A stretch of 56,450 bases of DNA from an uncultured Pelagibacteraceae bacterium (lineage in GTDB: Bacteria > Pseudomonadota > Alphaproteobacteria > Pelagibacterales > Pelagibacteraceae). The notes beneath the pieces were generated by a model. That model searched no databases. It had not been told where the DNA came from and saw only the letters and a program-made list of their open reading frames with translations. The translations under genes were made by a program, and so were the position numbers. Positions 8,377-18,374 of this stretch are shown here, one piece after another. The stretch's first letter is position 1. Each line of letters opens with the position of its first letter. The stretch lies in assembly GCA_902567495.1 (NCBI GenBank), contig CACFMO010000008.1, forward strand, positions 1-56,450. The letters are read 5' to 3'.

Positions 8377-10671
8377 ATGACAAAAAAATCAAAAATTGAT
8401 CACTACACGGACAAAGAAGCATTGGAGTTTCATAATAAAGGAAAGTCTGGCAAAATTGAGATTATATCATCAAAATCTCTAACTACTAAAAGAGACCTAT
8501 CTCTAGCTTATTCGCCCGGTGTTGCTGTTCCAGTAATGGAAATTTCGAAAAATCCAGATGCTGCTTACGAATACACAAGTAAAGGAAATCTTGTAGCAGT
8601 AATAAGTAACGGTTCAGCAATTTTAGGTTTAGGAAATTTAGGTGCTCTAGCATCTAAACCTGTTATGGAAGGGAAAGCCGTTTTGTTTAAAAGATTTGCA
8701 GACATAGATGCGATTGATATTGAAATTGATAATAAAAATTCAGATGAAATCATTAAATGCATTCAAAATATTGGAAATAGTTTTGGTGGGATAAACTTAG
8801 AGGATATTGCTGCACCTGATTGTTTCATTATAGAGAGTAAATTAAGAGAAACTTTAGATATTCCAATATTTCACGACGATCAACACGGTACTGCAATAAT
8901 TACTACCGCAGCTTTAATTAATGCACTAGATATATCGAAGAAAAAAGTTGGTGATGTAAGAATTGTAGTAAATGGAGCAGGGGCTTCAGCAATAGCATGC
9001 GCAAATCTTTTCAAAAAAATTGGTATTAAAAAAGAAAATATTATCATGCTAGATAGAAAAGGAGTTATTCGTAAGGGTAGAGATAATATTGACCAGTTTA
9101 AGTCTGCTTATGCTGTTGATACAAAACTACGAACACTTTCTGAAGCTATAGACGGAGCAGATATCTTTTTGGGTTTATCTGCCAAAAATGTTTTAACAAA
9201 AGAGATGATCAAGTCTATGTCTAAAAATCCAATAATTTTTGCATGTGCTAATCCAGATCCAGAGATAAAACCTGAACTAGTCGATGAAGTAAGATCTGAT
9301 GCAATAGTTGCGACTGGAAGATCCGATTATCCAAATCAAGTAAATAATCTAATTGGTTTTCCATATATTTTTAGAGGTGCTCTTGATGTAAGAGCAAAAG
9401 AAATAAATGACGAAATGAAGATTGCTGCAGCAAAAGCAATTGCTACACTTGCAAGGGAAGAGGTTCCAGATGAAGTGGTAAATGCATATGGCGGAGAAAG
9501 ACCTCACTATGGTAAAGAGTATATTATTCCATCAACTTTTGATCCTAGATTAATAAGCAGGATCCCTGCAGCGGTAGCTGAAGCAGCAATTAAATCAGGT
9601 GTAGCAAGAAAAAAAATTGCAGATATAGAAATTTACAAAGATCAATTAACAAATAGACTTGATCCATCAATGAGTATTATGCAGGGAATAAATGCTCAAA
9701 TAAAAAAAAGACCAAAAACTGTAGTTTTTGCTGAAGGTGAAGACCCAAGTATGCTCAAAGCTGCTGTAGCTTATAAAAGTAGTAAATTAGGTACTCCTGT
9801 TGTAATTGGAAATGAAAAAAGAGTTATGGAACAGTTAAAAGAAATTGGTTTAGATGAAAATTATAAAATTAAAATTGTAAATTCCACAGATAAAAACAAG
9901 AGAGAAATATATTCAAAAAAACTTTATTCTAAATTGCAAAGAAAAGGGTTATTAGAAAGGGATGTAGATAGACTAATTCGAAACGATAGAATTATTTGGG
10001 GAGCTTCAATGGTTGATTGCGGAGATGCAGATGCAATGGTAACAGGAAATATTAGACATTATGCTGCTTCTATAGAAAGTCTAAATAAAGTAGTTGATCC
10101 AAGACCGGGTGAAATTCTATTTGGTCTTAACATGCTCGTAACACCCAAAAAAACTATTTTTATTGCTGACACACAAGTAAATGATTTTCCATCTGCAGAT
10201 GATTTAGTAAAAATTTCTCTATCTAGTGTAAGAGTAGCAAAGTTATTCGGTTTTGAGCCAAAAGTGGCATTTTTATCTCATTCAACATTTGGAAAACCTT
10301 TATCAAGGAATACAAAACACGTAAGAGATGCGATAGAGCTTTTAAAAAGAAAAAAAGTAGATTTTGATTTTGATGGTGAAATGCAACCTGATGTAGCTCT
10401 TAACCCTAAATATAAAGAAACTTATCCTTTTTCAAAAATAGTTGGTAATGCAAATATCTTAATTATGCCAGCTCTTCACAGTGCTGCTATATCAACTAAA
10501 TTAATGAAAACAATTGGTGGTGCAAAAATTATAGGTCCATTGCTAGTTGGCTTAGGCTTACCTATTGAAATTGCTCCATTAAGATCCTCATCAAATGATA
10601 TATTAAATTTAGCTTCAGTGGCTGCATATTCTGCTGAAATTATTGATTATAAAAATAAAAAAAATAATTAG
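8377..10671 (+). CDS. maeB: NADP-type malic enzyme fused to a phosphotransacetylase-like domain
   Basis: A two-domain MaeB-type malic enzyme of about 764 aa. The N-terminal ~430 residues hold the malic enzyme domain (YSPGVAVPVMEI, IFHDDQHGTA, the NAD(P)-binding VVNGAGASAIACANLF, FACANPDPEIKPE). The C-terminal ~320 residues match the phosphate acetyl/butyryltransferase fold (FAEGEDPSMLKAA, LLVGLGLPIEIAPL). It decarboxylates malate to pyruvate; the PTA-like part is usually regulatory rather than catalytic. An upstream in-frame ATG at 8347 would add 10 residues (MSFILHTQNL), but the internal ATG at 8377 fits family N-termini better. Divergent from murJ; its stop overlaps the BON gene stop by 3 bp. 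Confidence 0.93.
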   Translation: MTKKSKIDHYTDKEALEFHNKGKSGKIEIISSKSLTTKRDLSLAYSPGVAVPVMEISKNPDAAYEYTSKGNLVAVISNGSAILGLGNLGALASKPVMEGKAVLFKRFADIDAIDIEIDNKNSDEIIKCIQNIGNSFGGINLEDIAAPDCFIIESKLRETLDIPIFHDDQHGTAIITTAALINALDISKKKVGDVRIVVNGAGASAIACANLFKKIGIKKENIIMLDRKGVIRKGRDNIDQFKSAYAVDTKLRTLSEAIDGADIFLGLSAKNVLTKEMIKSMSKNPIIFACANPDPEIKPELVDEVRSDAIVATGRSDYPNQVNNLIGFPYIFRGALDVRAKEINDEMKIAAAKAIATLAREEVPDEVVNAYGGERPHYGKEYIIPSTFDPRLISRIPAAVAEAAIKSGVARKKIADIEIYKDQLTNRLDPSMSIMQGINAQIKKRPKTVVFAEGEDPSMLKAAVAYKSSKLGTPVVIGNEKRVMEQLKEIGLDENYKIKIVNSTDKNKREIYSKKLYSKLQRKGLLERDVDRLIRNDRIIWGASMVDCGDADAMVTGNIRHYAASIESLNKVVDPRPGEILFGLNMLVTPKKTIFIADTQVNDFPSADDLVKISLSSVRVAKLFGFEPKVAFLSHSTFGKPLSRNTKHVRDAIELLKRKKVDFDFDGEMQPDVALNPKYKETYPFSKIVGNANILIMPALHSAAISTKLMKTIGGAKIIGPLLVGLGLPIEIAPLRSSSNDILNLASVAAYSAEIIDYKNKKNN

Positions 10672-11258
10672 TTTTTATTTCTACTTAATTCCTCTACCAA
10701 GTAAATACTAGGAATTACGTCTTTAACTCCGTGTATTTGATAGGCTTCTGAAATAACTTTTTCCTTTTCTTTTTTTGTCATAGCTATTCCAAAAATATAA
10801 ATTTTACCGTTTATTGTATCTATTGTGTAGTTTGTTGCTTTGGTTAATTTATTAAATATGAGCGCAGTTTTTAACTGCGAGGTTATGAGAATATCCTTTG
10901 CAGTGCTTTTAAAATTATTATTTCCCTTGATTGTGACTGTACTTTGGACTGATCTTGCTCCTTTAGTTTCCCAAGCCATTTTAATGATTTTTAATTTTTC
11001 CTCTGGTTCATCAACTTTTCCAGATAAGTAAATATTTCCATCTAATACTTTTACGCTTATACTAATAATATATTTTTTATCAGTTAATGTTAATCTTCCA
11101 ATTAAGTTTTTTTGCATTATCGAATCATCAATTTGCATGCCAACTGTTCTAGGGTCATAAGCTATACTTACACCTGATCCAAAAATTCCAACAGAGGATG
11201 TGCCAACACAAGAAAATGTTAGTAATGCTAAAAGTAAAATAAAAAAAATATTTTTCAT
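10668..11258 (-). CDS. BON-domain outer-membrane/periplasmic lipoprotein
   Basis: An OsmY/DolP-like lipoprotein of 196 aa. The N-terminal lipoprotein signal MKNIFFILLLALLTFSC places the lipidated cysteine at residue 17. Two BON domains follow (around residues 45-110 and 120-185), the second ending in GVKDVIP. The chosen start at 11258 makes an ATGA overlap with the rsmI stop. A frame-extended start at 11279 would add seven Lys/Asn-rich residues before the signal peptide and is less likely. BON proteins bind phospholipid or maintain envelope integrity (DolP in E. coli), which fits the rsmI/LpoA-like neighbourhood seen in other proteobacteria. Confidence 0.85.
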   Translation of the reverse strand: MKNIFFILLLALLTFSCVGTSSVGIFGSGVSIAYDPRTVGMQIDDSIMQKNLIGRLTLTDKKYIISISVKVLDGNIYLSGKVDEPEEKLKIIKMAWETKGARSVQSTVTIKGNNNFKSTAKDILITSQLKTALIFNKLTKATNYTIDTINGKIYIFGIAMTKKEKEKVISEAYQIHGVKDVIPSIYLVEELSRNKN

Positions 11259-12094
11259 GTTTTTTTTATTTTTAAACAAATATCATAAATTTTTTTTTTA
11301 GATAAATTATTTGTTTGTGAAATCAAGTTAACCACATCTTTCACGCTATACTTTTTCAAATATTGTTTAATTTCATTGTTCAATTGTTTTGTGTTGATAA
11401 CTGTTTTGTTATCGTAATTTTCACTTTTTCCAGAAATTACAACTGTAAGTTCGCCTTTTAGTTTTCCATTAAAACCTGAGAATTTATCTAAATCATCTCT
11501 ATAAAAAGTTTCATGAATTTTCGTCATTTCCCTTCCAATAAAAACTTTTCTTTCATGTAGGTATTTTTTGAAAAGTTTAATATAATAATTTATTTTAATT
11601 GCGGGTATAAAAAATACTAAATTGAACTTATATTCTTTTAATTTTTTTAGCTCTTTTTCAATTGTAGTCTGTTTTTTTGATAAAAAACCATAAAAAATAT
11701 ATTGATCTTGAAACCCTGATACTGACATGGCAGTTGTAGTTGCAGAGACTCCAGGAACTGGAAATATCTTTACTTTGTTTTTTATACATTCAGTTATTAA
11801 AACTAATCCTGGATCTGATATTGTTGGCGTACCAGCATCTGAAATCATCGAAACCACTTGGCCACTTTTTATATCTTGCACAATTTTTGAGGCCGTTTTT
11901 TTTTCATTAAACTTATGATTAGAAACTAATTGCTTACTTATTTTATAGTGATTAAGTAATTTGATAGATCTTCTTGTATCCTCACAAAGAATTTTATCTG
12001 AATTTTTTAACACATTTAATGCTCGTAAAGTTATATCCTCCAAGTTTCCTATTGGTGTTGAAACAATATATAAACCTGATAAAAAATTGTTCAT
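11255..12094 (-). CDS. rsmI: 16S rRNA (cytidine1402-2'-O)-methyltransferase
   Basis: An SAM-dependent methylase of the tetrapyrrole-methylase fold, 279 aa. Signatures are YIVSTPIGNLEDITLRA at the N-terminus, LCEDTR, MISDAGTPTISDPG and FPVPGVSATTTAMSVSG. RsmI methylates C1402 in the ribosomal decoding centre together with RsmH. The start codons of this gene and the divergent LpoA/LppC-like gene are only 5 bp apart. It overlaps the BON lipoprotein gene by 4 bp downstream. The rsmI/lppC/BON arrangement is conserved widely in proteobacteria. Confidence 0.96.
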   Translation of the reverse strand: MNNFLSGLYIVSTPIGNLEDITLRALNVLKNSDKILCEDTRRSIKLLNHYKISKQLVSNHKFNEKKTASKIVQDIKSGQVVSMISDAGTPTISDPGLVLITECIKNKVKIFPVPGVSATTTAMSVSGFQDQYIFYGFLSKKQTTIEKELKKLKEYKFNLVFFIPAIKINYYIKLFKKYLHERKVFIGREMTKIHETFYRDDLDKFSGFNGKLKGELTVVISGKSENYDNKTVINTKQLNNEIKQYLKKYSVKDVVNLISQTNNLSKKKIYDICLKIKKT

Positions 12095-12099
12095 AAAAT

Positions 12100-13263
12100 A
12101 TGAAAAAAACTTTAAGTATATTTTTATCTTATTTATTGATTACTTTTAATAGTTTTGTTTTTGCTAATGAGAACAATAATAAAGATATCCTTAAAATTGG
12201 AGTTCTGGCTCCTTTTTCTGGGGAACTTAAATTTATTGGTGAAACAATTCTTTACTCCATAAATTTAGCGCTACACGATTTAGACGATAATTCTATAAAA
12301 ATTTATCCAAAAGACTCTGGATCAAAAAAAGAAAAAATATTGAGTGCGTGTAAAGATTTTCAGAGTGAAGGTGTAAAAATTATAATTGGTCCCGTAGAGT
12401 CCAAATTTGTAAACGACTTAAAGGAATTTGATGATTTAGTTTTTCTATCATTATCAAACATGAATTCAATTATTGAAAAAAATGTTATCATGATGGGAAT
12501 AAATTTAGAATCTCAACTATTAGCTATAAAAAAATTTATCGAGAAACAAGAAAAAAACAAAACAGTTATTCTTTACCCTGATGATACGAAATCAAAACAT
12601 ATTGGAAAAAAAATTAAACAAATAGGTTTTAATAATTCTAGAGTTTTTAAATATAGTAAAGATTCTGAAGTTTTAACCGGGCAGATCGAGAAGCTTACGA
12701 ATTACAAACAAAGAAAAATAAACTTGGAATCAAGAATTAAAATACTTGAGAAATCTGATTTACCGAAAGATGTAAGAGAACTTAATCAATTAAAACAAAA
12801 ATATACCCTTGGAAATGTAAATTTTGATTCAGTGATTATAATTGATTTTGATGATGGATTAAAAAGTGTTTTAACATCTTTAGAATATACAGATGTAACA
12901 GAAAAAAACATTTTAATAATAACTGCAAATCAATGGTTTGATGACAGTATTTTTACTGAAACATCAATCAAAAAATTTTATTTTCCATCTATTAATTTAA
13001 AAAATTATAAATCATTTAATAAAAAATTCTTTAAAACTTATGGTTACTATCCAAATGAAATTTCAATTATATCCTACGACATTCTTGGTTTTATTTATTA
13101 TCTATGGAAAAATGAAAACCCTATAAGTTCTGTCAATGATTTTAAAATTAAAAATGAGATAAAAGGAAAAATTGGAAATTTTAAAATATTTGAGAATAAA
13201 GTTATTCAAACACTTGAAATATATACATTAGAGAAAAACAAATTTATCAAAAATAAACTTTAA
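12100..13263 (+). CDS. LpoA/LppC-like periplasmic penicillin-binding-protein activator
   Basis: A 387-aa secreted protein with signal peptide MKKTLSIFLSYLLITFNSFV (cleavage near residue 22). It then shows a periplasmic-binding-protein type I fold: ILKIGVLAPFSGELKFIGE, KIIIGPVESKFV, and a second lobe from about residue 240. This is the LppC/LpoA architecture, which in E. coli activates PBP1A. No lipobox cysteine is present in the signal peptide, so this version may be soluble rather than lipid-anchored. Position divergent to rsmI supports the assignment. An amino-acid ABC binding protein is the main alternative. It overlaps the convergent rdgB end by 17 bp. Confidence 0.75.
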   Translation: MKKTLSIFLSYLLITFNSFVFANENNNKDILKIGVLAPFSGELKFIGETILYSINLALHDLDDNSIKIYPKDSGSKKEKILSACKDFQSEGVKIIIGPVESKFVNDLKEFDDLVFLSLSNMNSIIEKNVIMMGINLESQLLAIKKFIEKQEKNKTVILYPDDTKSKHIGKKIKQIGFNNSRVFKYSKDSEVLTGQIEKLTNYKQRKINLESRIKILEKSDLPKDVRELNQLKQKYTLGNVNFDSVIIIDFDDGLKSVLTSLEYTDVTEKNILIITANQWFDDSIFTETSIKKFYFPSINLKNYKSFNKKFFKTYGYYPNEISIISYDILGFIYYLWKNENPISSVNDFKIKNEIKGKIGNFKIFENKVIQTLEIYTLEKNKFIKNKL

Positions 13264-13837
13264 TTTTATTATATAATTTTTTGTAGGCTATTTGTCTATG
13301 GTCAATTTTCAATTTTTCTTTATAGTCCATTTCAGCAAATGTTTTTGAATATCCCTCTGGTACAAAAATTGGATCATATCCAAATCCATTTTTTCCCCTT
13401 ATATCAGTTAAACTACCTTTAATGATACCTGTCTCAGTTATTTTTTTTCCATCTGGCCACTGAATTGTTAAACTACTAATAAATTGGGCTTTCGAGCCTT
13501 TATTAATTTTTTTAATTTTTTCTAAAATCTTTTTCATCGCATTTTGAAATCCACCTAATTCTTCTGCAAATCTAGATGAAAGAATTCCAGGTTCACCATT
13601 CAAAGCATCAACTTCAAGCCCAGAATCGTCTGATAAAGTTACTAAGTTTGAATTTTTACAAAAGAATTCGGCTTTGATCTCCGAATTATCCTCGAAAGTT
13701 TTACCATTTTCGATTGGGCTTTTAATACCTAAATCTATCGGAGATATTTTTTTAATTTTTTTTGGTAATAAATCGCTTATTTCAATAAATTTTCCTTTAT
13801 TATGTGTTCCTACCAGTATTTTATCAATTTTTTGCAT
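13247..13837 (-). CDS. rdgB: XTP/dITP diphosphatase (non-canonical purine NTP pyrophosphatase)
   Basis: A 196-aa HAM1/RdgB house-cleaning enzyme that hydrolyses dITP and XTP to keep deaminated purines out of nucleic acids. Signatures are VGTHNKGKFIEI at the N-terminus, LSDDSGLEVDAL, GILSSRFAEELGG and GFGYDPIFVPEG. Length is normal. It is divergent from grpE, an association common in alphaproteobacteria. The 3' end overlaps the LpoA-like gene. Confidence 0.95.
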   Translation of the reverse strand: MQKIDKILVGTHNKGKFIEISDLLPKKIKKISPIDLGIKSPIENGKTFEDNSEIKAEFFCKNSNLVTLSDDSGLEVDALNGEPGILSSRFAEELGGFQNAMKKILEKIKKINKGSKAQFISSLTIQWPDGKKITETGIIKGSLTDIRGKNGFGYDPIFVPEGYSKTFAEMDYKEKLKIDHRQIAYKKLYNKIKVYF

Positions 13838-13877
13838 ATGATCTGGAAATAAGATATTTCATTACTATATACAATTT

Positions 13878-14453
13878 ATGACCGATTTAAATAAGGAAGA
13901 TAATATAGAGAAGAAAAGCGATCCTGCTAAAAAAGATGAGAAAAAAGAATTAACTTTAGAAGAAAAGCTCAAAGATACAGAAGAAAAATTATTAAGGTCT
14001 TTAGCTGAAATAGATAATCAAAGAAAAAGATTTGAAAAAGATATCCAAGAAGCTTTGGAGTTTGGGGGTTTTAATTATGCTAAGGAAAATTTGGTTATAC
14101 TTGATAATTTACAAAGAGCATATATTTCAATTAAAAACGACACCAGTTTAAAAGATAATAAGGATCTAAATAAGTTTTTGGGTAATATTCAAATTATTGA
14201 AAAAGATTTAATTTCAATTTTTAAAAAGAACAAAATCGAAAAAATTGACACAAAAAACAAAAAATTTGATCCTAATTTTCACCAAGCAATGACTGAAATG
14301 GAAGATGACAAAGTCGAACCCGGTACTATTGTACAAGAAATACTTCCAGGTTACATGTTTGGTAAAAGGCTATTAAGGCCATCTTTAGTGGCTGTTTCCA
14401 AAAAAAAAGCTCAAAATGAGGAAAAAAAACCTGAAAATAGTGAAAAAAAATAA
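13878..14453 (+). CDS. grpE: Nucleotide exchange factor GrpE
   Basis: The 191-aa co-chaperone that releases ADP from DnaK. It has a charged, Lys/Glu-rich unstructured N-terminus (~40 residues), then a long coiled coil (LEEKLKDTEEKLLRSLAEIDNQRKR) and a C-terminal beta domain ending DPNFHQAMTEMED, EPGTIVQEILPGYMFGKRLLRPSLVAVS, the GrpE signature. The tail is again charged. It is first in the chaperone cluster grpE-dnaK-dnaJ. No RpoH-like promoter was found directly upstream; one lies between it and dnaK. Confidence 0.96.
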   Translation: MTDLNKEDNIEKKSDPAKKDEKKELTLEEKLKDTEEKLLRSLAEIDNQRKRFEKDIQEALEFGGFNYAKENLVILDNLQRAYISIKNDTSLKDNKDLNKFLGNIQIIEKDLISIFKKNKIEKIDTKNKKFDPNFHQAMTEMEDDKVEPGTIVQEILPGYMFGKRLLRPSLVAVSKKKAQNEEKKPENSEKK

Positions 14454-14463
14454 CAATTTTCAT

Positions 14464-14493
14464 CTTGTAGACTAAAAAAAAACACCCATATAA
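14464..14493 (+). promoter_or_regulatory. RpoH (sigma-32)-like heat-shock promoter of dnaK
   Basis: CTTGTAG (14464-14470) and CCCATATAA (14485-14493) are separated by 14 bases. This is close to the sigma-32 consensus CTTGAAA-N11-16-CCCATnTA. It occupies the short gap between grpE and dnaK. Initiation 6-8 bases downstream would fall almost at the dnaK ATG (14502), implying a nearly leaderless mRNA. Inferred from sequence only. Confidence 0.6.
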
Positions 14494-14501
14494 CAGTTAT
14501 T

Positions 14502-16427
14502 ATGAGCAGAGTAATAGGAATAGATTTAGGTACGACAAATTCTTGTGTTTCAATTATGGATGGCAAACAAGCTAAAGTAATTGAAAACGCTGAGGGTCAA
14601 AGAACAACTCCATCGGTTGTAGCTTTTCTTGAAAAAGATGAAAAACTTGTTGGACAACCTGCTAAGAGACAAGCCGTAACAAATCCAAATGACACAATCT
14701 TTGCAGCTAAGAGGTTAATTGGAAGAACTTTTGATGACGATTCTGTTAAAAAGGATGTTGAAAAAGTTCCTTTTAAAATTATTAAATCTGAAAAAAATGA
14801 TGCATGGATTGAAGCAAAGGGAAAGAAATATTCACCTTCACAAATATCAGCTTTTATTCTTCAAAAAATGAAGGAGACCGCAGAAAAACATTTAGGGCAA
14901 CCAGTAACAAAAGCAGTTATAACCGTTCCTGCATATTTTAATGATGCCCAAAGACAAGCAACGAAAGATGCGGGTAAGATAGCTGGCTTGGAGGTTTTGA
15001 GAATTATAAATGAACCAACTGCTGCATCTTTAGCTTATGGTTTAGATAAAAAAGGTGGAAAAAAAATTGCTGTTTATGATCTAGGAGGTGGTACCTTTGA
15101 TGTATCTATCTTAGAAATTGGTGACGGTGTATTTGAAGTAAAATCAACTAATGGTGATACATTTTTGGGTGGTGAAGATTTTGATGATACTATCGTGGAT
15201 TATCTAGTTTCTGAATTTAAAAAAGATAACGGAATTGATTTAAAAGGAGACAAATTAGCATTACAAAGATTAAAAGAAGCAGCTGAAAAAGCTAAAATAG
15301 AATTATCTTCTGCTACACAAACTGAAATTAATCTTCCTTTCATTACTGCTGATAAGACAGGTCCTAAACATATAAATTTGAAATTTACTAGAGCTAAACT
15401 TGAAGCCCTTGTTGAGAACTTAGTAGAAAGAACATTAGAACCTTGCAAGACTGCATTAAAGGACTCAGGTTTTTCTGCAGCTGAAATAGATGAAGTGGTT
15501 TTAGTCGGAGGTATGACTAGAATGCCTAAAATTGTTGAAACAGTTAAAAACTTTTTTGGAAAAGATCCAAATAAAAGTGTTAACCCAGACGAAGTAGTTG
15601 CAATGGGTGCTGCAATCCAAGCAGGAGTATTACAAGGCGATGTAAAAGATGTTCTGCTTTTAGACGTTACTCCATTATCTTTAGGAATAGAAACTTTGGG
15701 TGGTGTTTCAACAAAACTAATCGATAAAAATACAACAATACCAACCAAAAAAAGCCAGGTTTTCTCAACAGCGGAAGATAACCAGCCTGCAGTATCTATA
15801 AGAGTGCTTCAAGGTGAAAGAGAGATGGCGGCAGATAATAAAGTTCTTGGAAATTTTGAATTAGTTGGTATCGCACCAGCACCAAGGGGGGTTCCACAAA
15901 TTGAGGTGACTTTTGATATTGATGCAAATGGTATTGTAAGCGTATCTGCAAAAGATAAAGGAACTGGAAAAGAACAAAAAATCCAAATTCAAGCTTCAGG
16001 TGGTTTGTCTGATGAAGATATTAAAAATATGGTTAAAGACGCAGAAGCAAATAAAGAGTCAGACAAAAAGAAAAGAGATTCGGTCGACTCAAGGAATCAG
16101 GCTGATACTATAATCCATTCGACTGATAAGAATCTTAAGGAACATGGTAGTAAAATTTCTGATGCGGATAAAAAAGCTATCGAAACGGCTATATCAGATT
16201 TAAGAAATGCATTGAAAGGCACAGATACTGAAGAAGTAAAAAAGAAAACGCAGTCATTGATCCAGGCTTCAATGAAATTAGGTGAAGCAGTTTATAAAAG
16301 CCAACAAAAACCTACTGATAAAACTGGTGGAAATAGCGGTAACGATAAAAAAGATAATAAGGAAAAAGACAACGTCGTTGATGCAGAAGTTGTAGACTCA
16401 AAAGAAGATAAAGAAAAAAGAGCCTAA
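14502..16427 (+). CDS. dnaK: Chaperone DnaK (Hsp70)
   Basis: A full-length 641-aa Hsp70. The ATPase domain carries [27 protein letters not shown] and [13 protein letters not shown]. The linker [19 protein letters not shown] leads to the peptide-binding domain, followed by the alpha-helical lid and a charged tail ending in [12 protein letters not shown]. It works with GrpE and DnaJ in folding and stress protection. No Shine-Dalgarno sequence is evident before ATG 14502, consistent with the RpoH-like promoter sitting so close. Confidence 0.99.
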   Translation: MSRVIGIDLGTTNSCVSIMDGKQAKVIENAEGQRTTPSVVAFLEKDEKLVGQPAKRQAVTNPNDTIFAAKRLIGRTFDDDSVKKDVEKVPFKIIKSEKNDAWIEAKGKKYSPSQISAFILQKMKETAEKHLGQPVTKAVITVPAYFNDAQRQATKDAGKIAGLEVLRIINEPTAASLAYGLDKKGGKKIAVYDLGGGTFDVSILEIGDGVFEVKSTNGDTFLGGEDFDDTIVDYLVSEFKKDNGIDLKGDKLALQRLKEAAEKAKIELSSATQTEINLPFITADKTGPKHINLKFTRAKLEALVENLVERTLEPCKTALKDSGFSAAEIDEVVLVGGMTRMPKIVETVKNFFGKDPNKSVNPDEVVAMGAAIQAGVLQGDVKDVLLLDVTPLSLGIETLGGVSTKLIDKNTTIPTKKSQVFSTAEDNQPAVSIRVLQGEREMAADNKVLGNFELVGIAPAPRGVPQIEVTFDIDANGIVSVSAKDKGTGKEQKIQIQASGGLSDEDIKNMVKDAEANKESDKKKRDSVDSRNQADTIIHSTDKNLKEHGSKISDADKKAIETAISDLRNALKGTDTEEVKKKTQSLIQASMKLGEAVYKSQQKPTDKTGGNSGNDKKDNKEKDNVVDAEVVDSKEDKEKRA

Positions 16428-16453
16428 GACTAATAAACAGGAGAAATTTTCTC

Positions 16454-17587
16454 ATGGCAAAAAGAGATTATTATGAGGTCTTAGGTATTACAAAATCCGC
16501 AAGTAAAGAAGAAATAAAAAAAGCATACAGAAAATTAGCACTTAAATATCATCCAGATAAAAACAAAGGTGATAAAGCAGCAGAAGAGAAGTTTAAAGAA
16601 GGAAGTGAAGCATATCATGTTCTTTCAGATGATAAGAGAAAAGTAAATTATGACCAATTCGGTCATGCTGCTTTTCAAGGTGGGGGATCAGGTCAGAGTG
16701 GTTTTGGTAATTTTGATTTTTCTTCGTCATTTTCTGATATTTTTGAAGATGTTTTTAGTGATTTTGGATTTGGGAGTTCAGGACAATCAAGAAGGGGCAG
16801 AAGAAATTATAGAGGTAATGATCTAAGATATGACGTTTCCATAGATTTAAATGATGCTTTCACGGGCAAAGAAGAAAAAATAAATTATACAACTTACAAA
16901 AAATGTAAGACTTGTTCTGGTAGCGGTGCTAAACCAGGTTCCAAACCTTCTGCATGTAACTATTGCGGTGGACAAGGTAAAGTAAGATCTAACCAGGGTT
17001 TTTTTACTATACAACAAACTTGTCCTGAATGTAGTGGGGAAGGAGAAAAAATTGACAATCCATGTAATAATTGTGGAGGAGGAGGAAAAACACAATCTAA
17101 TGAGAATGTATCTGTTAAAATTCCTAAGGGGGTTGATGATGGAACAAGAATTAGAATTGCTGGAAAAGGTGAGGCAGGTACAAAAGGAGGATCAAATGGT
17201 GATTTGTATTTATTCGTTTCAGTGGAACCTCATGATATCTTTAAAAGATCTGAAGAAAATCTTTTTTATGAGCTGCCAGTCTCTTTTGCAGATGCAGCAT
17301 TAGGTACAACAGTAGAAGTGCCATCTATTGACGGAGGTAAGACTAAAATTAAAATTCCTTCTGGAACTCAAAGCGGAAAACAGTTAAGACTTAGAGGTAA
17401 AGGTATGCCTATACTTAAAAGAAATCTATTTGGAGATTTATATATTAGAGTTGTTACTGAGGTCCCAACATCTTTAACAAAAAGACAAAAGGAAATTCTT
17501 TCAGAATTTAAAAATTTGGAAGACAATAAGTCTAATCCTTTAATTAAAAATTTCTTCGATAAAGCAAAAAAATTTTGGAAACGGTAG
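16454..17587 (+). CDS. dnaJ: Chaperone DnaJ (Hsp40)
   Basis: A type I J-protein of 377 aa. The J domain has YHPDKNKG with the HPD triad near residue 33. A Gly/Phe-rich linker follows (residues ~75-115), then four zinc-finger repeats ([32 protein letters not shown]) and the C-terminal substrate-binding domains. It delivers clients to DnaK and stimulates its ATPase. AGGAGA nine bases before the ATG is a clear ribosome-binding site. dapB starts immediately after its stop. Confidence 0.98.
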   Translation: MAKRDYYEVLGITKSASKEEIKKAYRKLALKYHPDKNKGDKAAEEKFKEGSEAYHVLSDDKRKVNYDQFGHAAFQGGGSGQSGFGNFDFSSSFSDIFEDVFSDFGFGSSGQSRRGRRNYRGNDLRYDVSIDLNDAFTGKEEKINYTTYKKCKTCSGSGAKPGSKPSACNYCGGQGKVRSNQGFFTIQQTCPECSGEGEKIDNPCNNCGGGGKTQSNENVSVKIPKGVDDGTRIRIAGKGEAGTKGGSNGDLYLFVSVEPHDIFKRSEENLFYELPVSFADAALGTTVEVPSIDGGKTKIKIPSGTQSGKQLRLRGKGMPILKRNLFGDLYIRVVTEVPTSLTKRQKEILSEFKNLEDNKSNPLIKNFFDKAKKFWKR

Positions 17588-18364
17588 ATGAAAAAAATTA
17601 ACTTATCAATAACCGGATGTCTGGGTAGAATGGGAAAACAACTTATTAAATCTTCAAAAATATCCCGAGAGTTTAAAATTGTTTCAATTACCGAAAATAA
17701 AAAAATAAATAAAAGAATATTTGGTCTTAAACCTTCACTTAACTCGAGGGATGCATTTAAAAAAACAAAGGTAATTATAGATTTTACAGTTCCTAAGTGT
17801 ACTTTAGAAGTTCTTAAAATTGCTTCAAAATTAAAAACAAGAGTTGTAATTGGTACAACTGGTTTTTCCAAAAAAGAGGAAATTTTAATAAAAAAATATT
17901 CTAAAAAAATACCTATACTTAAAGCAGGAAATATGAGTTTAGGTATAAATTTATTAGTTTATTTAACCGAAATTGCTTCGAGATCTCTAGGTAATAGATT
18001 TTTAAGTAAGATCAGCGAGATCCATCATAAACACAAAAGAGATCACCCCTCAGGAACTGCTTTAATGCTAGGGAAAGGAATAGCCGTTGGTAAAAATATT
18101 GATCTAAGCAAAAATATAGGAAAAAAATACTTTAATAAAAAGACTTTTCCATATTCTAAAAAAATTAATTTTAACTCTCTTAGAAAAGGGAAAGTTGTTG
18201 GCGAACATGAGGTGAAATTTTCTAGTGGAAAAGAGATTATCACTTTAAATCACGAAGCTTTTGACAGGGCCCTGTACTCTGAGGGTGCTCTTGCTGCAGC
18301 AAAATGGTTAATAAATAAAAAACCAGGTTTATACTCAATGAAAAATGTTTTAAATTTTAGTTAA
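17588..18364 (+). CDS. dapB: 4-hydroxy-tetrahydrodipicolinate reductase
   Basis: A lysine/diaminopimelate pathway reductase, 258 aa. The N-terminal NAD(P)-binding motif is TGCLGRMGKQLIK. The catalytic signature is EIHHKHKRDHPSGTAL, with the paired histidines and lysine of the DapB active site. EVKFSSGKEIITLNHEAFDR and the end GLYSMKNVL match the family C-terminus. It begins at the base after the dnaJ stop, so it is likely read from the heat-shock transcript; dnaJ-dapB-nth linkage also occurs in other alphaproteobacteria. Confidence 0.95.
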   Translation: MKKINLSITGCLGRMGKQLIKSSKISREFKIVSITENKKINKRIFGLKPSLNSRDAFKKTKVIIDFTVPKCTLEVLKIASKLKTRVVIGTTGFSKKEEILIKKYSKKIPILKAGNMSLGINLLVYLTEIASRSLGNRFLSKISEIHHKHKRDHPSGTALMLGKGIAVGKNIDLSKNIGKKYFNKKTFPYSKKINFNSLRKGKVVGEHEVKFSSGKEIITLNHEAFDRALYSEGALAAAKWLINKKPGLYSMKNVLNFS

Positions 18365-18374
18365 ATTTAAGACA

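Noticed and set aside
15200-15748. 182-codon open frame antisense to dnaK
   Set aside because: It is a shadow of the strongly biased dnaK codons and has no coding signature of its own; the same applies to the antisense frames in leuS, dnaJ, ftsK, rho, hslU and hisF.
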